This document shows, piece after piece, positions 7,320-14,752 of a stretch of DNA of 17,635 bases. Numbering within the stretch: the stretch's first letter is position 1; each line of letters starts with the position of its first letter. Under the pieces are notes generated by a model. It did not search any database and was not told the DNA's origin. It saw only the letters and a list, made by a program, of their open reading frames with translations. The position numbers were made by a program, and so were the translations under genes. Source of the DNA: Prevotella sp. UBA7764 (GTDB lineage Bacteria > Bacteroidota > Bacteroidia > Bacteroidales > Bacteroidaceae); NCBI GenBank assembly GCA_002481295.1, contig DLDU01000012.1, forward strand, positions 38,078 through 55,712, read 5' to 3'.

Positions 7320-10307
7320 TTAGAAAGTGATGCCCACATTGAACGAGAAGGTGCGTGTGAGCGGGTAGATACGCTTATCGTCGACACCGAGTGTGCCATA
7401 CTGTGTGGTGCCCTCAGCCTGCTGGATGAGCGAGGCGGAGTTGATCATAGGTGTCAGACCATTGTAGCCGGTGATCGTGCAAACGTTGTTGACGGCGAGT
7501 CCGAGCTTGATGTTCTGGATGTACTTGGTCTTGAGCTGCTTCTGCGTAAGGTTGTAGCTGAGCTGCACATACTCGAAGTTGACATAGTCGCCCTTCTCCA
7601 GCCAGTAGTCGGAGATAACCTTGTCCTTGATGCCCTTGGCAGGCGCGTCCTCAAGCACGTTGTAGGTCGGGAAGTTGGAGAGGTCGCTGTAGGTCATCGA
7701 GGTACCGTTGTAGATCTTGTGGCCAAAGGCACCGTTGAACTGCATGGCGAGGTTCCAGTTCTTATAAGTGAAGTTGAAATCCCATCCGAGATAAGCCTTC
7801 GGGATGGCCTGACCGCAGACCTGGCGGTCGCCGGAGTCGCCGGTGTCGATGGTTCCGTTATTGTCGAGATCAGCGATGATGTACTTACCGTCCTTGTCGA
7901 TACCCTCGCAGTGAGGCAGATAGAACACGCCGATGGGCTGTCCCTCCATGAGATAGGTGACACCATAGTTCTGTGTCAGACCGGCGGCATTGATGCGTGC
8001 CACCATGATATGCTCCGAGGTGGTGAGCTGCTGGCCCTTATAGGTACCGGAGAGCGAGTTGAGCTTGTTGCTCTGGAAGCTGAGGTTAAGGCCGGAGTTG
8101 AATGTAAAGTCCTTGGTGCGGACGATGTCGCCACGGATGCCAATCTCAAAGCCGTGGTTGGTCATCTCGCCCATGTTGGCCAGCAGATTCTCGTAGGTGA
8201 ACGGCGGCACAGGCACGGTGTAGGTGTAGAGCAGGTCCTTGGTCTTGGAGGTGTACCAGTCGAGGGTGATATTGAGTCGGCTGTTGAAGGCCGAGAAGTC
8301 CAGTCCCACGTCGAAGGTATGCTTGGTCTCCCACTTCAGGTCGGGGTTGTCGTTGCTCTGGATGGCAAATGTGGTGGTGTTGGTGCCGTTGACAGGTGTC
8401 ACGCCGTTAGGCCCGTAGAGTGCCAGCGAGGTGTAGGGGTCAATGGCATCCTGGTTACCGGTGACACCGTATCCGGCGCGGAGCTTGAGGTTGTCGATCC
8501 ATTTGACATTCTTCATGAAGTTCTCCTGCGAGAGCACCCAGGCAGCCGATGCTGATGGGAACCAGCCCCACTTATGGCCGCTGCCGAGCTTAGACGAGCC
8601 GTCGGCACGGAGATTGGCGGTGAGGATGTATTTGTCGGCGAACATATAGTTGACGCGGGCCATGTAGGAACTCAGCGTGTACTCCTTCGAGTCGGACTGC
8701 ACGTCGCCCCAGGAAACGTTGGCTCCAGCCTTGAGATTGTTGTATTTGAAGTAGTTGGTCTCAAAGCCCTTGGCCTGCTCAGAGTGCGTGAAGGTCTTGT
8801 ATTTCTGACCCTCCATGACGGCGAGTGCGTCGATGTGATGCTTGCCGAAGTCCTTGGTGTAAGTCAATTGGATGTTACCCATATAGTCTTGACGCTGCCA
8901 GTTCTGAATAAATGCCCATCCGTTGCCGTTGAGCTCACCCTGACGGATGTCGTTGGGGACGTAGCGCTTCAACTCGATGTTGGTCTTGGTATAGGAGCCG
9001 AAGGCCGAGAGGAAGAGACCGTCAATGATGGTCCATGTTGCCTTTCCGTGAGTGACGAGTGTACCGACATTGTAGCGGTTGTCGATTTCGAGCTGTCCCA
9101 ATGGGTTGTAGATCTCGTTGGCCAGCATATCCTCGTCCCATTTGCCGGTAGTCGTATTCTTATAGTTGGGATAGGTGGGGTTGTAGGCAGCAGCCGAGTA
9201 AAACATCTTCTGCATGTCGTACTGCCGTTTGCCGTCGTGCTCAGAGCCCATGATGCCGAATTCGAGTTTGAGTTTCTTGTTGAAGGCAAGCTGCTGGGCA
9301 TCGAGCTTGGCGGTATAGTTGCGCATGTCGGAGTTGCGGAGCGCACCCTGCTTCTGCACGAATCCGAGTGAGGCACGGTAGTTGCCGGTGTCGTTGCCGC
9401 CCGAGAAGGCTACATTGTGATTCTGTGTGATACCTGTCGAGCGCTCGATCTCGTCGAGCCAGTTGGTGTTGCCGCCGAGGTCGGTAGCGGTCAGTCCCAT
9501 CTGCTTGGCAGTAGCGCGGTAAGCATCGGCACTGAGCATCTTGATGTTCTTAAACACCTTGTTCATGCCAATGGTACCATTATAGGTGATCGAGCTCATG
9601 CCGTTCTTACCCTTGGTGGTGGTCACGACAATGACACCGGCAGCACCACGCGAACCATACTGTGCGGTTTCGGAAGCATCCTTGAGGATAGTCATGCTTT
9701 CAATATCACCGGGCTGGAGAGCATTGAACATGGTCATGTCGCCATACACGCCGTCGATGATGACCAGCGGGTCATTGCCGCCGGAAAGCGAGGAAGTGCC
9801 GCGCACGCGGATATTGGTGGTACCCATCGGGTCACCACCACTCTGCGAGATGATCACACCGCTGACCTTGCCCTTGAGGGCATCGGCGGCACTGGTGACC
9901 ACTCCCTTGTTCATGTCCTTACGGCCCACACGCTCCACGGCGCCGGAGACAGTGCGCTTCGAGCCAATGGCGTAACCGACGACGACGACCTCATCGAGAT
10001 CCTGCTTGTCGGGTTCAAGAATGATGTTGAGACTCTTTTGTGAGCCCAAGGTGATTTCCTTGTTGGCATAGCCCACGTAAGAGATGACGAGTACCTGCCC
10101 GGGCTTGGCGTTGCTGAGTTTCCAGTCACCGTCGAGGTCGGTGACGGTACCTCCTTGCTGTCCCTTGACTTGGATGGTGGCACCGATAAGCGGCTCACCC
10201 GATTTGTCCTTCACTGTGCCCTGCACGACAGATTGTGCCAGGCTGGTCATTGTGCATAAGACACCGGCGCTTAATAGCGCGGCTCTTTTCAAGATTGTTT
10301 TACCCAT
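7320..10307 (-). CDS. susC-like: SusC/RagA-family TonB-dependent outer-membrane transporter
   Basis: 995 residues. A signal peptide ends near residue 25 (TSLAQ). A carboxypeptidase-regulatory-like beta-sandwich follows (about 26-98; VQGTVKDKSGEPLIGATIQVKG). Then come a TonB-box region LDEVVVVGY (104-112), the plug domain (about 115-230, with RVRGTSSL and PLVIIDGVYGD), and the 22-stranded barrel, ending in the typical terminal Phe (SFNVGITF). A calcium-like loop DLDNNGTIDTGD lies in the late barrel, as in many SusC proteins. It imports oligosaccharides using TonB-ExbBD energy together with the SusD partner encoded next. First gene of a three-gene minus-strand operon. No STN domain precedes the carboxypeptidase-like domain, so it probably does not signal directly to an anti-sigma factor. 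Confidence 0.95.
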   Translation of the reverse strand: MGKTILKRAALLSAGVLCTMTSLAQSVVQGTVKDKSGEPLIGATIQVKGQQGGTVTDLDGDWKLSNAKPGQVLVISYVGYANKEITLGSQKSLNIILEPDKQDLDEVVVVGYAIGSKRTVSGAVERVGRKDMNKGVVTSAADALKGKVSGVIISQSGGDPMGTTNIRVRGTSSLSGGNDPLVIIDGVYGDMTMFNALQPGDIESMTILKDASETAQYGSRGAAGVIVVTTTKGKNGMSSITYNGTIGMNKVFKNIKMLSADAYRATAKQMGLTATDLGGNTNWLDEIERSTGITQNHNVAFSGGNDTGNYRASLGFVQKQGALRNSDMRNYTAKLDAQQLAFNKKLKLEFGIMGSEHDGKRQYDMQKMFYSAAAYNPTYPNYKNTTTGKWDEDMLANEIYNPLGQLEIDNRYNVGTLVTHGKATWTIIDGLFLSAFGSYTKTNIELKRYVPNDIRQGELNGNGWAFIQNWQRQDYMGNIQLTYTKDFGKHHIDALAVMEGQKYKTFTHSEQAKGFETNYFKYNNLKAGANVSWGDVQSDSKEYTLSSYMARVNYMFADKYILTANLRADGSSKLGSGHKWGWFPSASAAWVLSQENFMKNVKWIDNLKLRAGYGVTGNQDAIDPYTSLALYGPNGVTPVNGTNTTTFAIQSNDNPDLKWETKHTFDVGLDFSAFNSRLNITLDWYTSKTKDLLYTYTVPVPPFTYENLLANMGEMTNHGFEIGIRGDIVRTKDFTFNSGLNLSFQSNKLNSLSGTYKGQQLTTSEHIMVARINAAGLTQNYGVTYLMEGQPIGVFYLPHCEGIDKDGKYIIADLDNNGTIDTGDSGDRQVCGQAIPKAYLGWDFNFTYKNWNLAMQFNGAFGHKIYNGTSMTYSDLSNFPTYNVLEDAPAKGIKDKVISDYWLEKGDYVNFEYVQLSYNLTQKQLKTKYIQNIKLGLAVNNVCTITGYNGLTPMINSASLIQQAEGTTQYGTLGVDDKRIYPLTRTFSFNVGITF

Positions 10308-10361
10308 ATGATGGTTAACTTTTAGGTTTTATATAATTGTAATAACTTCGTTTCGTCGTGC

Positions 10362-10377
10362 TCCGCCCCTCGGCGGA
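10362..10377 (-). promoter_or_regulatory. Small GC hairpin in the susC-like 5' leader
   Basis: TCCGCC (10362-10367) pairs with GGCGGA (10372-10377) around a four-base loop, within an otherwise AT-rich leader about 55-70 bases ahead of the start codon. It could shield or present the leader RNA. Its role is unproven. Confidence 0.35.
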
Positions 10378-10415
10378 AGTGTTAGGTTTATACGCGTCTC
10401 GATGTGTTTCAGTGG

Positions 10416-10452
10416 CAAAAATAAGGGAATATGATGAAGTGTTATTCTCAAA
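10416..10452 (-). promoter_or_regulatory. Predicted promoter of the susC-like operon
   Basis: On the minus strand TATTTTTG (10423-10416) matches TAnnTTTG. A TTTG (10452-10449) upstream is spaced 25 bases, longer than the usual 19-21. The predicted leader is about 100 bases. The poor -33 spacing would suit a promoter that needs an activator, as glycan-inducible operons do. Confidence 0.4.
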
Positions 10453-10662
10453 GATGCACTTTTCTTTCTTAAATTCTATGCAATCGTTTGCATTTTCTAT
10501 ACTCTCGTGGAGTTACGAAAATAATACAGCAAGTAGAAAAGTCAAAAAGAACAGAATGACAGATAAGAAAAACTACGAGCATCATCACAACAGACCAGCA
10601 AAACGGAACCGAGCGACACCATAGAACTTAATGTCCGCTAAACTGACAAAAAACCGCCTCTG

Positions 10663-10674
10663 AGAATCGATTCT
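10663..10674. promoter_or_regulatory. 12-bp perfect palindrome, possible operator
   Basis: AGAATCGATTCT is self-complementary and lies about 240 bases upstream of the predicted susC-like promoter. Such a site could bind a dimeric regulator, but a palindrome of this length can arise by chance. Confidence 0.25.
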
Positions 10675-10813
10675 TTTCGACCAAGCACCCATCTGCCCGA
10701 AATTTTGCGAAAAATGAGCCATTTTATATTTATCTGACTATCAATGTATTACAAAATAATAAGGCTTTTGACGTTTTAAGAACGCCCATTTCTACTCCTC
10801 AGAAAGGTACTTT

Positions 10814-10904
10814 GATGCTGTCACCACGCTGATTTGATACGATGAAATAGGCGTAATGAGGAGATGAAACAAGCGTGATGACAGTATCAGAAACGGCTTC
10901 TGAT
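10814..10904. repeat. Cluster of three related 20-base repeats plus hairpin
   Basis: Two direct copies of a unit close to GATGAAANANGCGTNATGA lie at 10841-10860 and 10863-10882 (22-base period). A third, inverted copy forms the left arm of an imperfect inverted repeat, 10814-10835 with 10867-10888 (18 of 22 positions, two of the rest G-U). A separate 7-bp hairpin follows: ATCAGAA 10886-10892 with TTCTGAT 10898-10904, then a T-rich run. It may be an intergenic repeat family or a cluster of regulator sites between the two operons. Confidence 0.55.
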
Positions 10905-11133
10905 AGGCAGACGCTTCTTTTTTGTGATTTTCATCTCAGTTTCGCGCTCTAGATTGAAAGCTCATGATGATGGGGCTTTGTCAATTAATTTAGTGGTAGA
11001 ACACCACCTTGCGACCGGTTGTCAAAAATCTATGTCTGACGAAAAAGACGCAAGGTTCAGACTTTCATCTTCGTTAGAAACAACCTACAATATTACATTT
11101 TTTCGTCATCTTACCAAAATAATGATTACAATA

Positions 11134-11165
11134 TTTGCTTTATTCCCAATAATTTACTAACTTTG
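11134..11165 (+). promoter_or_regulatory. Strong Bacteroidota-type promoter of the glycogen operon
   Basis: TTTG (11134-11137), 20-base spacer, TAACTTTG (11158-11165): a full match to the Bacteroidota consensus. The start site should fall near 11172, leaving a leader of about 70 bases before ATG 11245. Confidence 0.75.
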
Positions 11166-11244
11166 GGGTGCCAACGAAGAGCCTGCGCTCGGAGTTAACC
11201 AATCGAACAATCATCAATAATATATACAACCTTAATTGCGAACT

Positions 11245-13188
11245 ATGAGCTATCTAAAATTTGAAAAAGCCCTGATGACCAATTTACAGGAGAGCCTGCC
11301 CAAGGAACTCCTGCGAACCAACCGCTCGGGAGCTTACTCATGCTCGACGATAGTAGACTGCAACACTCGCAAATATCATGGTCTGCTCGTGGTCCCCGTA
11401 CCGAAACTTGACGATGAAAACCATGTGTTGCTCTCTTCACTCGACTGCAGTGTCATCCAGCATGGGGCAGCTTTCAACCTCGGTCTGCATAAATATCAAG
11501 GCAACAACTACAGCCCGATGGGGCACAAGTATATCCAATCATTTGATTGCGACAAAGTACCCACCACCACCTACCGTGTTGGTGGTGTGATCCTTAGGAA
11601 AGAAGTCGTCTTTCAACACCATGAAAACCGACTGCTCATCCGCTATACCCTCGACGACGCACACTCGGCCACTACACTACAATTCCGTCCCTTCCTCGCC
11701 TTCCGAAGCGTCAGACAATTTACACATGAGAACAGTGTGGCCAACAAAGACTATACAGAGGTAGAAAACGGCATCAGAACCTGCATGTATCCGGGCTATC
11801 CCGACCTCTACATGCAGTTCTCGCGTAAGGTGAAATTCGTCTTCCAGCCCGACTGGTACCGCGGTATCGAATATCCCAAAGAGCAGGAGCGCGGATACGC
11901 CAGCAACGAGGATCTCTATGTGCCCGGCTATTTCGAGATGCCTATCCGCAAGGGCGAAAGCATCGTCTTTGCCGCCTCCACCACAGAGAACAAAGTGCGC
12001 ACACTCAAGCCGCTCTTTCAGGAAGAGGCCGACAAGCGCGCGCCACGCGACAATTTCTTCCACTGCCTGATCAACGCAGCCCATCAGTTCCACGTCGAAG
12101 ACAAGAACGGAGAGAAATATATCCTCGCCGGATACCCATGGTTCAAGGCACGCGCACGCGACACCTTCATCGCTTTGCCCGGACTGACACTGAGCATCGA
12201 GGAGACAGAATTCTTCGAGGCTGTGATGAAGACAGCAGAGAAAGGACTCCGCGAATTCATGGAGGAGAAACCGCTCACCGTCAACCTCTATGAGCTCAAC
12301 CAGCCCGACGCGCCCCTGTGGGCTATCTGGTGCATACAGCAATACGCCAAGGAGGAAGGCGATGAGCGTTGCGCTAAAAAATACGGACAGCTCGTTTGGG
12401 ACATCATCTCCTATATTTCCGACAGCAAACATCCCAACCTGATCGTCGACGACAACGGACTCGTGAAAACCGACGGCTCGGAGCGTGCCGTCACCTGGAT
12501 GAACTCTACCGCCAACGGACGCCCCGTGGTGCCACGAACAGGATATATCGTGGAGTTCAACGCACTGTGGTACAACGCACTCTGCTTCGGTGCCAAACTC
12601 GCACAAGAAGCTCACCACGACGACCTTGCCGCCAGCCTGAACCAGCAAGCCGACAAGACTAAAGACGCTTTCCTCACTACCTTCGTCAACAAGTTCGGCT
12701 ATCTCTTCGATTATGTCGACGGCGACAAACAAGACTGGAGCGTCAGACCCAACATGATCTTCCCCGCTGCCTTTGACTATTCTCCACTCTCGCAGGAACA
12801 GAAAAAAAATATCATCGACATCTGCACCAAGGAACTGCTCACCCCAAAAGGACTCCGCTCGCTATCGCCAAAAAGTGGCGGATACAACCCCATGTATGTC
12901 GGCCCCCAGGCACAGCGTGACTACGCCTATCATCAGGGTACGGCATGGCCGTGGCTCTTCGGCTTCTATGTCGAAGCATGCCTGAAACTATACAAACGCA
13001 CACGCCTGAGCTTCATCGAACGACAGATGGTCGGATACGAGGACGAGATGTTCTGTCACTGCGTCGGTACGCTTCCCGAGCTCTTCGACGGCAACCCGCC
13101 CTTCCACGGCAGGGGCGCCATCTCCTTCGCCGCCAACGTGGCCGAGATACTCAGAGCACTGGAACAACTGGAAAAATATAAATATTAA
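11245..13188 (+). CDS. Glycogen debranching enzyme, GH133 amylo-alpha-1,6-glucosidase type
   Basis: 647 residues. The N-terminal domain (about 1-250) carries the GDE_N signature RTNRSGAYSCSTIVDCNTRKYHGLLVVPVP. The C-terminal domain (about 285-640) is the (alpha/alpha)6 barrel of bacterial and archaeal debranching enzymes, with GYPWFKARARDTFIALPGL, SGGYNPMYVGP and YHQGTAWPWLFGFYVEA. The family removes alpha-1,6-linked glucose at branch points of glycogen in the cytoplasm; no signal peptide is present. I start at ATG 11245. A TTG nine bases upstream in frame is less likely. First gene of a three-gene glycogen operon, under the promoter at 11134-11165 and 17 bases ahead of the glycosyltransferase. 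Confidence 0.9.
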   Translation: MSYLKFEKALMTNLQESLPKELLRTNRSGAYSCSTIVDCNTRKYHGLLVVPVPKLDDENHVLLSSLDCSVIQHGAAFNLGLHKYQGNNYSPMGHKYIQSFDCDKVPTTTYRVGGVILRKEVVFQHHENRLLIRYTLDDAHSATTLQFRPFLAFRSVRQFTHENSVANKDYTEVENGIRTCMYPGYPDLYMQFSRKVKFVFQPDWYRGIEYPKEQERGYASNEDLYVPGYFEMPIRKGESIVFAASTTENKVRTLKPLFQEEADKRAPRDNFFHCLINAAHQFHVEDKNGEKYILAGYPWFKARARDTFIALPGLTLSIEETEFFEAVMKTAEKGLREFMEEKPLTVNLYELNQPDAPLWAIWCIQQYAKEEGDERCAKKYGQLVWDIISYISDSKHPNLIVDDNGLVKTDGSERAVTWMNSTANGRPVVPRTGYIVEFNALWYNALCFGAKLAQEAHHDDLAASLNQQADKTKDAFLTTFVNKFGYLFDYVDGDKQDWSVRPNMIFPAAFDYSPLSQEQKKNIIDICTKELLTPKGLRSLSPKSGGYNPMYVGPQAQRDYAYHQGTAWPWLFGFYVEACLKLYKRTRLSFIERQMVGYEDEMFCHCVGTLPELFDGNPPFHGRGAISFAANVAEILRALEQLEKYKY

Positions 13189-13192
13189 TAAT

Positions 13193-13198
13193 AGGAGG
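13193..13198 (+). promoter_or_regulatory. Strong Shine-Dalgarno before the glycosyltransferase
   Basis: AGGAGG seven bases before ATG 13206. A full Shine-Dalgarno is uncommon in Bacteroidota and fixes the start codon. It suggests high translation of the glycogen-synthase-like enzyme. Confidence 0.6.
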
Positions 13199-13205
13199 AA
13201 CCAAT

Positions 13206-14471
13206 ATGAAAGTCTTAATGTTTGGATGGGAGTATCCTCCTCATGTCTATGGCGGTCTGGCAACTGCCAACTTCGGTATCTCGGAAGGACTGCACGCTCA
13301 GGGCGATGTCGACATCACGCTCTGCCTGCCTAAGCCCTGGGGCGATGAGGATCACACCTTCGCGCATATCGTAGCCATGAACTGCGTGCCTATCGCCTGG
13401 CATGATGTCAACTACGACTACGTCAAGCAGCGCATCGGCAACCTGATGAGCCCCGAGGAATACTACCACTTCCGTGATCATATCTACGCTGACTTCAACT
13501 ATATGAACGTCAACGACTTGGGATGCATGGACTTTGCCGGTGGATATCCCGCCAATCTCCACGACGAGATCAACAACTACTCGATCATCGCCGGCGTGGT
13601 GGCGCGATCAGAAAAGTTCGACATCATCCACGCCCACGACTGGCTGACCTATCCTGCCGGCATCTTTGCCAAGCAGGTCAGTGGCAAGCCCCTGTGCATC
13701 CATGTCCACGCTACTGACTATGACCGCTCACGCGGACATGTCAACCCCACTGTCTACGGTATAGAGAAAGACGGTATGGATCATGCCGACTGCATCATGT
13801 GCGTCAGCGACCTGACACGCAACACGGTCATCAACCAATACCATCAGGATCCACGCAAAGTATTCACCGTGCACAATGCCGTCTATCCTTTGTCACCCGA
13901 GAACAAGATGATTCCGCGTCCCGACCACACCAACCGCGACAAGGTCGTCACCTTCCTCGGACGTATCACCATGCAGAAAGGACCGGAGTATTTCGTCGAG
14001 GCTGCCAACATGGTGCTCCACCGCACACGCCACGTCCGCTTCTGTATGGCAGGCTCAGGCGACATGATGGACCAGATGATCTACCTAGCCGCTGAGCGGG
14101 GCATCGCCGACCGCTTCCACTTCCCGGGCTTCATGCGCGGCAAGCAGGTCTATGAATGCCTGAAAGACTCTGATGTCTATGTCATGCCGTCGGTCAGCGA
14201 GCCCTTCGGCATCTCACCGCTTGAAGCCATGCAGTGCGGCACGCCGACGATCATCTCCAAGCAGAGTGGATGCGCCGAAATCCTGCACAACTGCATCAAG
14301 GTCGACTACTGGGACATCCACGCGCTGGCTGACTCCATCTACAGCATCTGCCACAACCCAAGCCTCTTCCACTATCTGCAAGAAGAAGGAAAACGAGAGG
14401 TGGACCAAATCACTTGGGAGAAAGTGGGACGATGGATCAGAGAACTATATATAAAGACGCTGGGGTGGTAA
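13206..14471 (+). CDS. Glycogen-synthase-like glycosyltransferase (GT-B fold, GT4/GT5 type)
   Basis: 421 residues. The N-terminal Rossmann domain opens MKVLMFGWEYPPHVYGGLA, the donor/acceptor loop of the starch/glycogen synthase N-domain, and contains IIHAHDW (140-146) and HVHATDYDRSRGHVNP. The C-terminal domain has LGRITMQKGP (251-260, nucleotide-phosphate-binding Arg/Lys) and the EPFGISPLE motif with the paired glutamates Glu332 and Glu340 of retaining GT-B enzymes. It would extend alpha-1,4-glucan from a nucleotide sugar; ADP- or UDP-glucose cannot be decided here. The protein is shorter than classical GlgA (about 480). The position between a debranching enzyme and a GH57 protein supports glycogen metabolism. 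Confidence 0.88.
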   Translation: MKVLMFGWEYPPHVYGGLATANFGISEGLHAQGDVDITLCLPKPWGDEDHTFAHIVAMNCVPIAWHDVNYDYVKQRIGNLMSPEEYYHFRDHIYADFNYMNVNDLGCMDFAGGYPANLHDEINNYSIIAGVVARSEKFDIIHAHDWLTYPAGIFAKQVSGKPLCIHVHATDYDRSRGHVNPTVYGIEKDGMDHADCIMCVSDLTRNTVINQYHQDPRKVFTVHNAVYPLSPENKMIPRPDHTNRDKVVTFLGRITMQKGPEYFVEAANMVLHRTRHVRFCMAGSGDMMDQMIYLAAERGIADRFHFPGFMRGKQVYECLKDSDVYVMPSVSEPFGISPLEAMQCGTPTIISKQSGCAEILHNCIKVDYWDIHALADSIYSICHNPSLFHYLQEEGKREVDQITWEKVGRWIRELYIKTLGW

Positions 14472-14518
14472 TAATAAACAGCCTCACCCCCCAACAGCCT
14501 CAACAGCCTCACCCCCAG

Positions 14519-14540
14519 CCCCTCCCCGAAGGGGGAGGGG
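14519..14540. repeat. CCCCTCCCC / GGGGAGGGG palindromic repeat
   Basis: A 9-bp perfect stem with a four-base loop (GAAG), flanked by CAGCCTCACCCCC-type direct repeats at about 14479-14517. Such C/G-blocked palindromes are widespread between genes in Bacteroidota. Here it follows the glycosyltransferase stop by about 45 bases and could be an mRNA stabiliser or partial terminator. Confidence 0.6.
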
Positions 14541-14605
14541 AGTGAAATGCTTCAAGAGCAAGAACAAGGGAGGACTACAAAAGCAAAAAGAGGGCTGCAA
14601 AACAA

Positions 14606-14647
14606 CGGTGGGCTGCAACACTTTAGCGGTGGGCTGCAACACTTTAG
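14606..14647. repeat. Perfect tandem duplication of a 21-base unit
   Basis: Bases 14606-14626 are repeated exactly at 14627-14647 (core GGGCTGCAACACTTTAG). Degenerate partial copies lie at about 14590-14605 and 14648-14656. The 21-base period keeps frame, but no supported protein covers the region, so it looks like an intergenic tandem repeat whose copy number may vary between strains. Confidence 0.75.
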
Positions 14648-14667
14648 CGGTTGGCTTGGTTCTGTAA

Positions 14668-14686
14668 GACGGTGCTGCGCACCGTC
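14668..14686. repeat. 8-bp perfect hairpin
   Basis: GACGGTGC (14668-14675) pairs with GCACCGTC (14679-14686) around a TGC loop, followed by C-rich sequence rather than a T-run. A compact stable hairpin in the gap between the glycosyltransferase and GH57 genes. Confidence 0.55.
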
Positions 14687-14704
14687 CCCCTTGCTCCCCC
14701 TTGC

Positions 14705-14745
14705 AATTCATCATTCAACACTGAGTAAATTCATCATTCAACACT
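14705..14745. repeat. 18-base direct repeat just before the GH57 start
   Basis: AATTCATCATTCAACACT occurs at 14705-14722 and again, identical, at 14728-14745, ending seven bases before ATG 14753. It forms the untranslated leader of the GH57 gene, which has no Shine-Dalgarno. It may be an A/T-rich ribosome-access element or an intergenic repeat. Confidence 0.7.
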
Positions 14746-14752
14746 CAACATT

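Larger units (their letters stand above)
10308..11244. other. Divergent regulatory region between glucan-uptake and glycogen operons
   Basis: About 937 bases without a convincing gene. It holds the leader and a predicted promoter of the susC-like gene, a 12-bp palindrome, a cluster of three related 20-base repeats with a following hairpin, and a strong promoter facing the GH133 gene. Short plus-strand frames here (for example 10358-10624 and 10924-11160) lack protein-like composition and family resemblance. No regulator gene is present. Confidence 0.65.

Noticed and set aside
8574..9371. 265-codon plus-strand ORF opposite the SusC-like gene
   Set aside because: Antisense shadow; V/G/E-rich composition typical of such frames, with no domain.
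10358..10624. 88-codon plus-strand ORF in the divergent region
   Set aside because: It overlaps the susC-like leader and promoter on the opposite strand and has no protein-like composition or family match.
10924..11160. 78-codon plus-strand ORF before the GH133 gene
   Set aside because: It ends inside the predicted -7 box of the glycogen promoter; no domain or conserved feature seen.
11677..12732. 351-codon minus-strand ORF opposite the GH133 gene
   Set aside because: It lies wholly antisense to a gene with clear family motifs; its sequence is low-complexity (V/E/G/L-rich) without domains and reflects the codon bias of the sense strand.
14606..14647. CRISPR-like array
   Set aside because: The 21-base units are directly adjacent with no spacers and only two full copies, so this is a simple tandem repeat.
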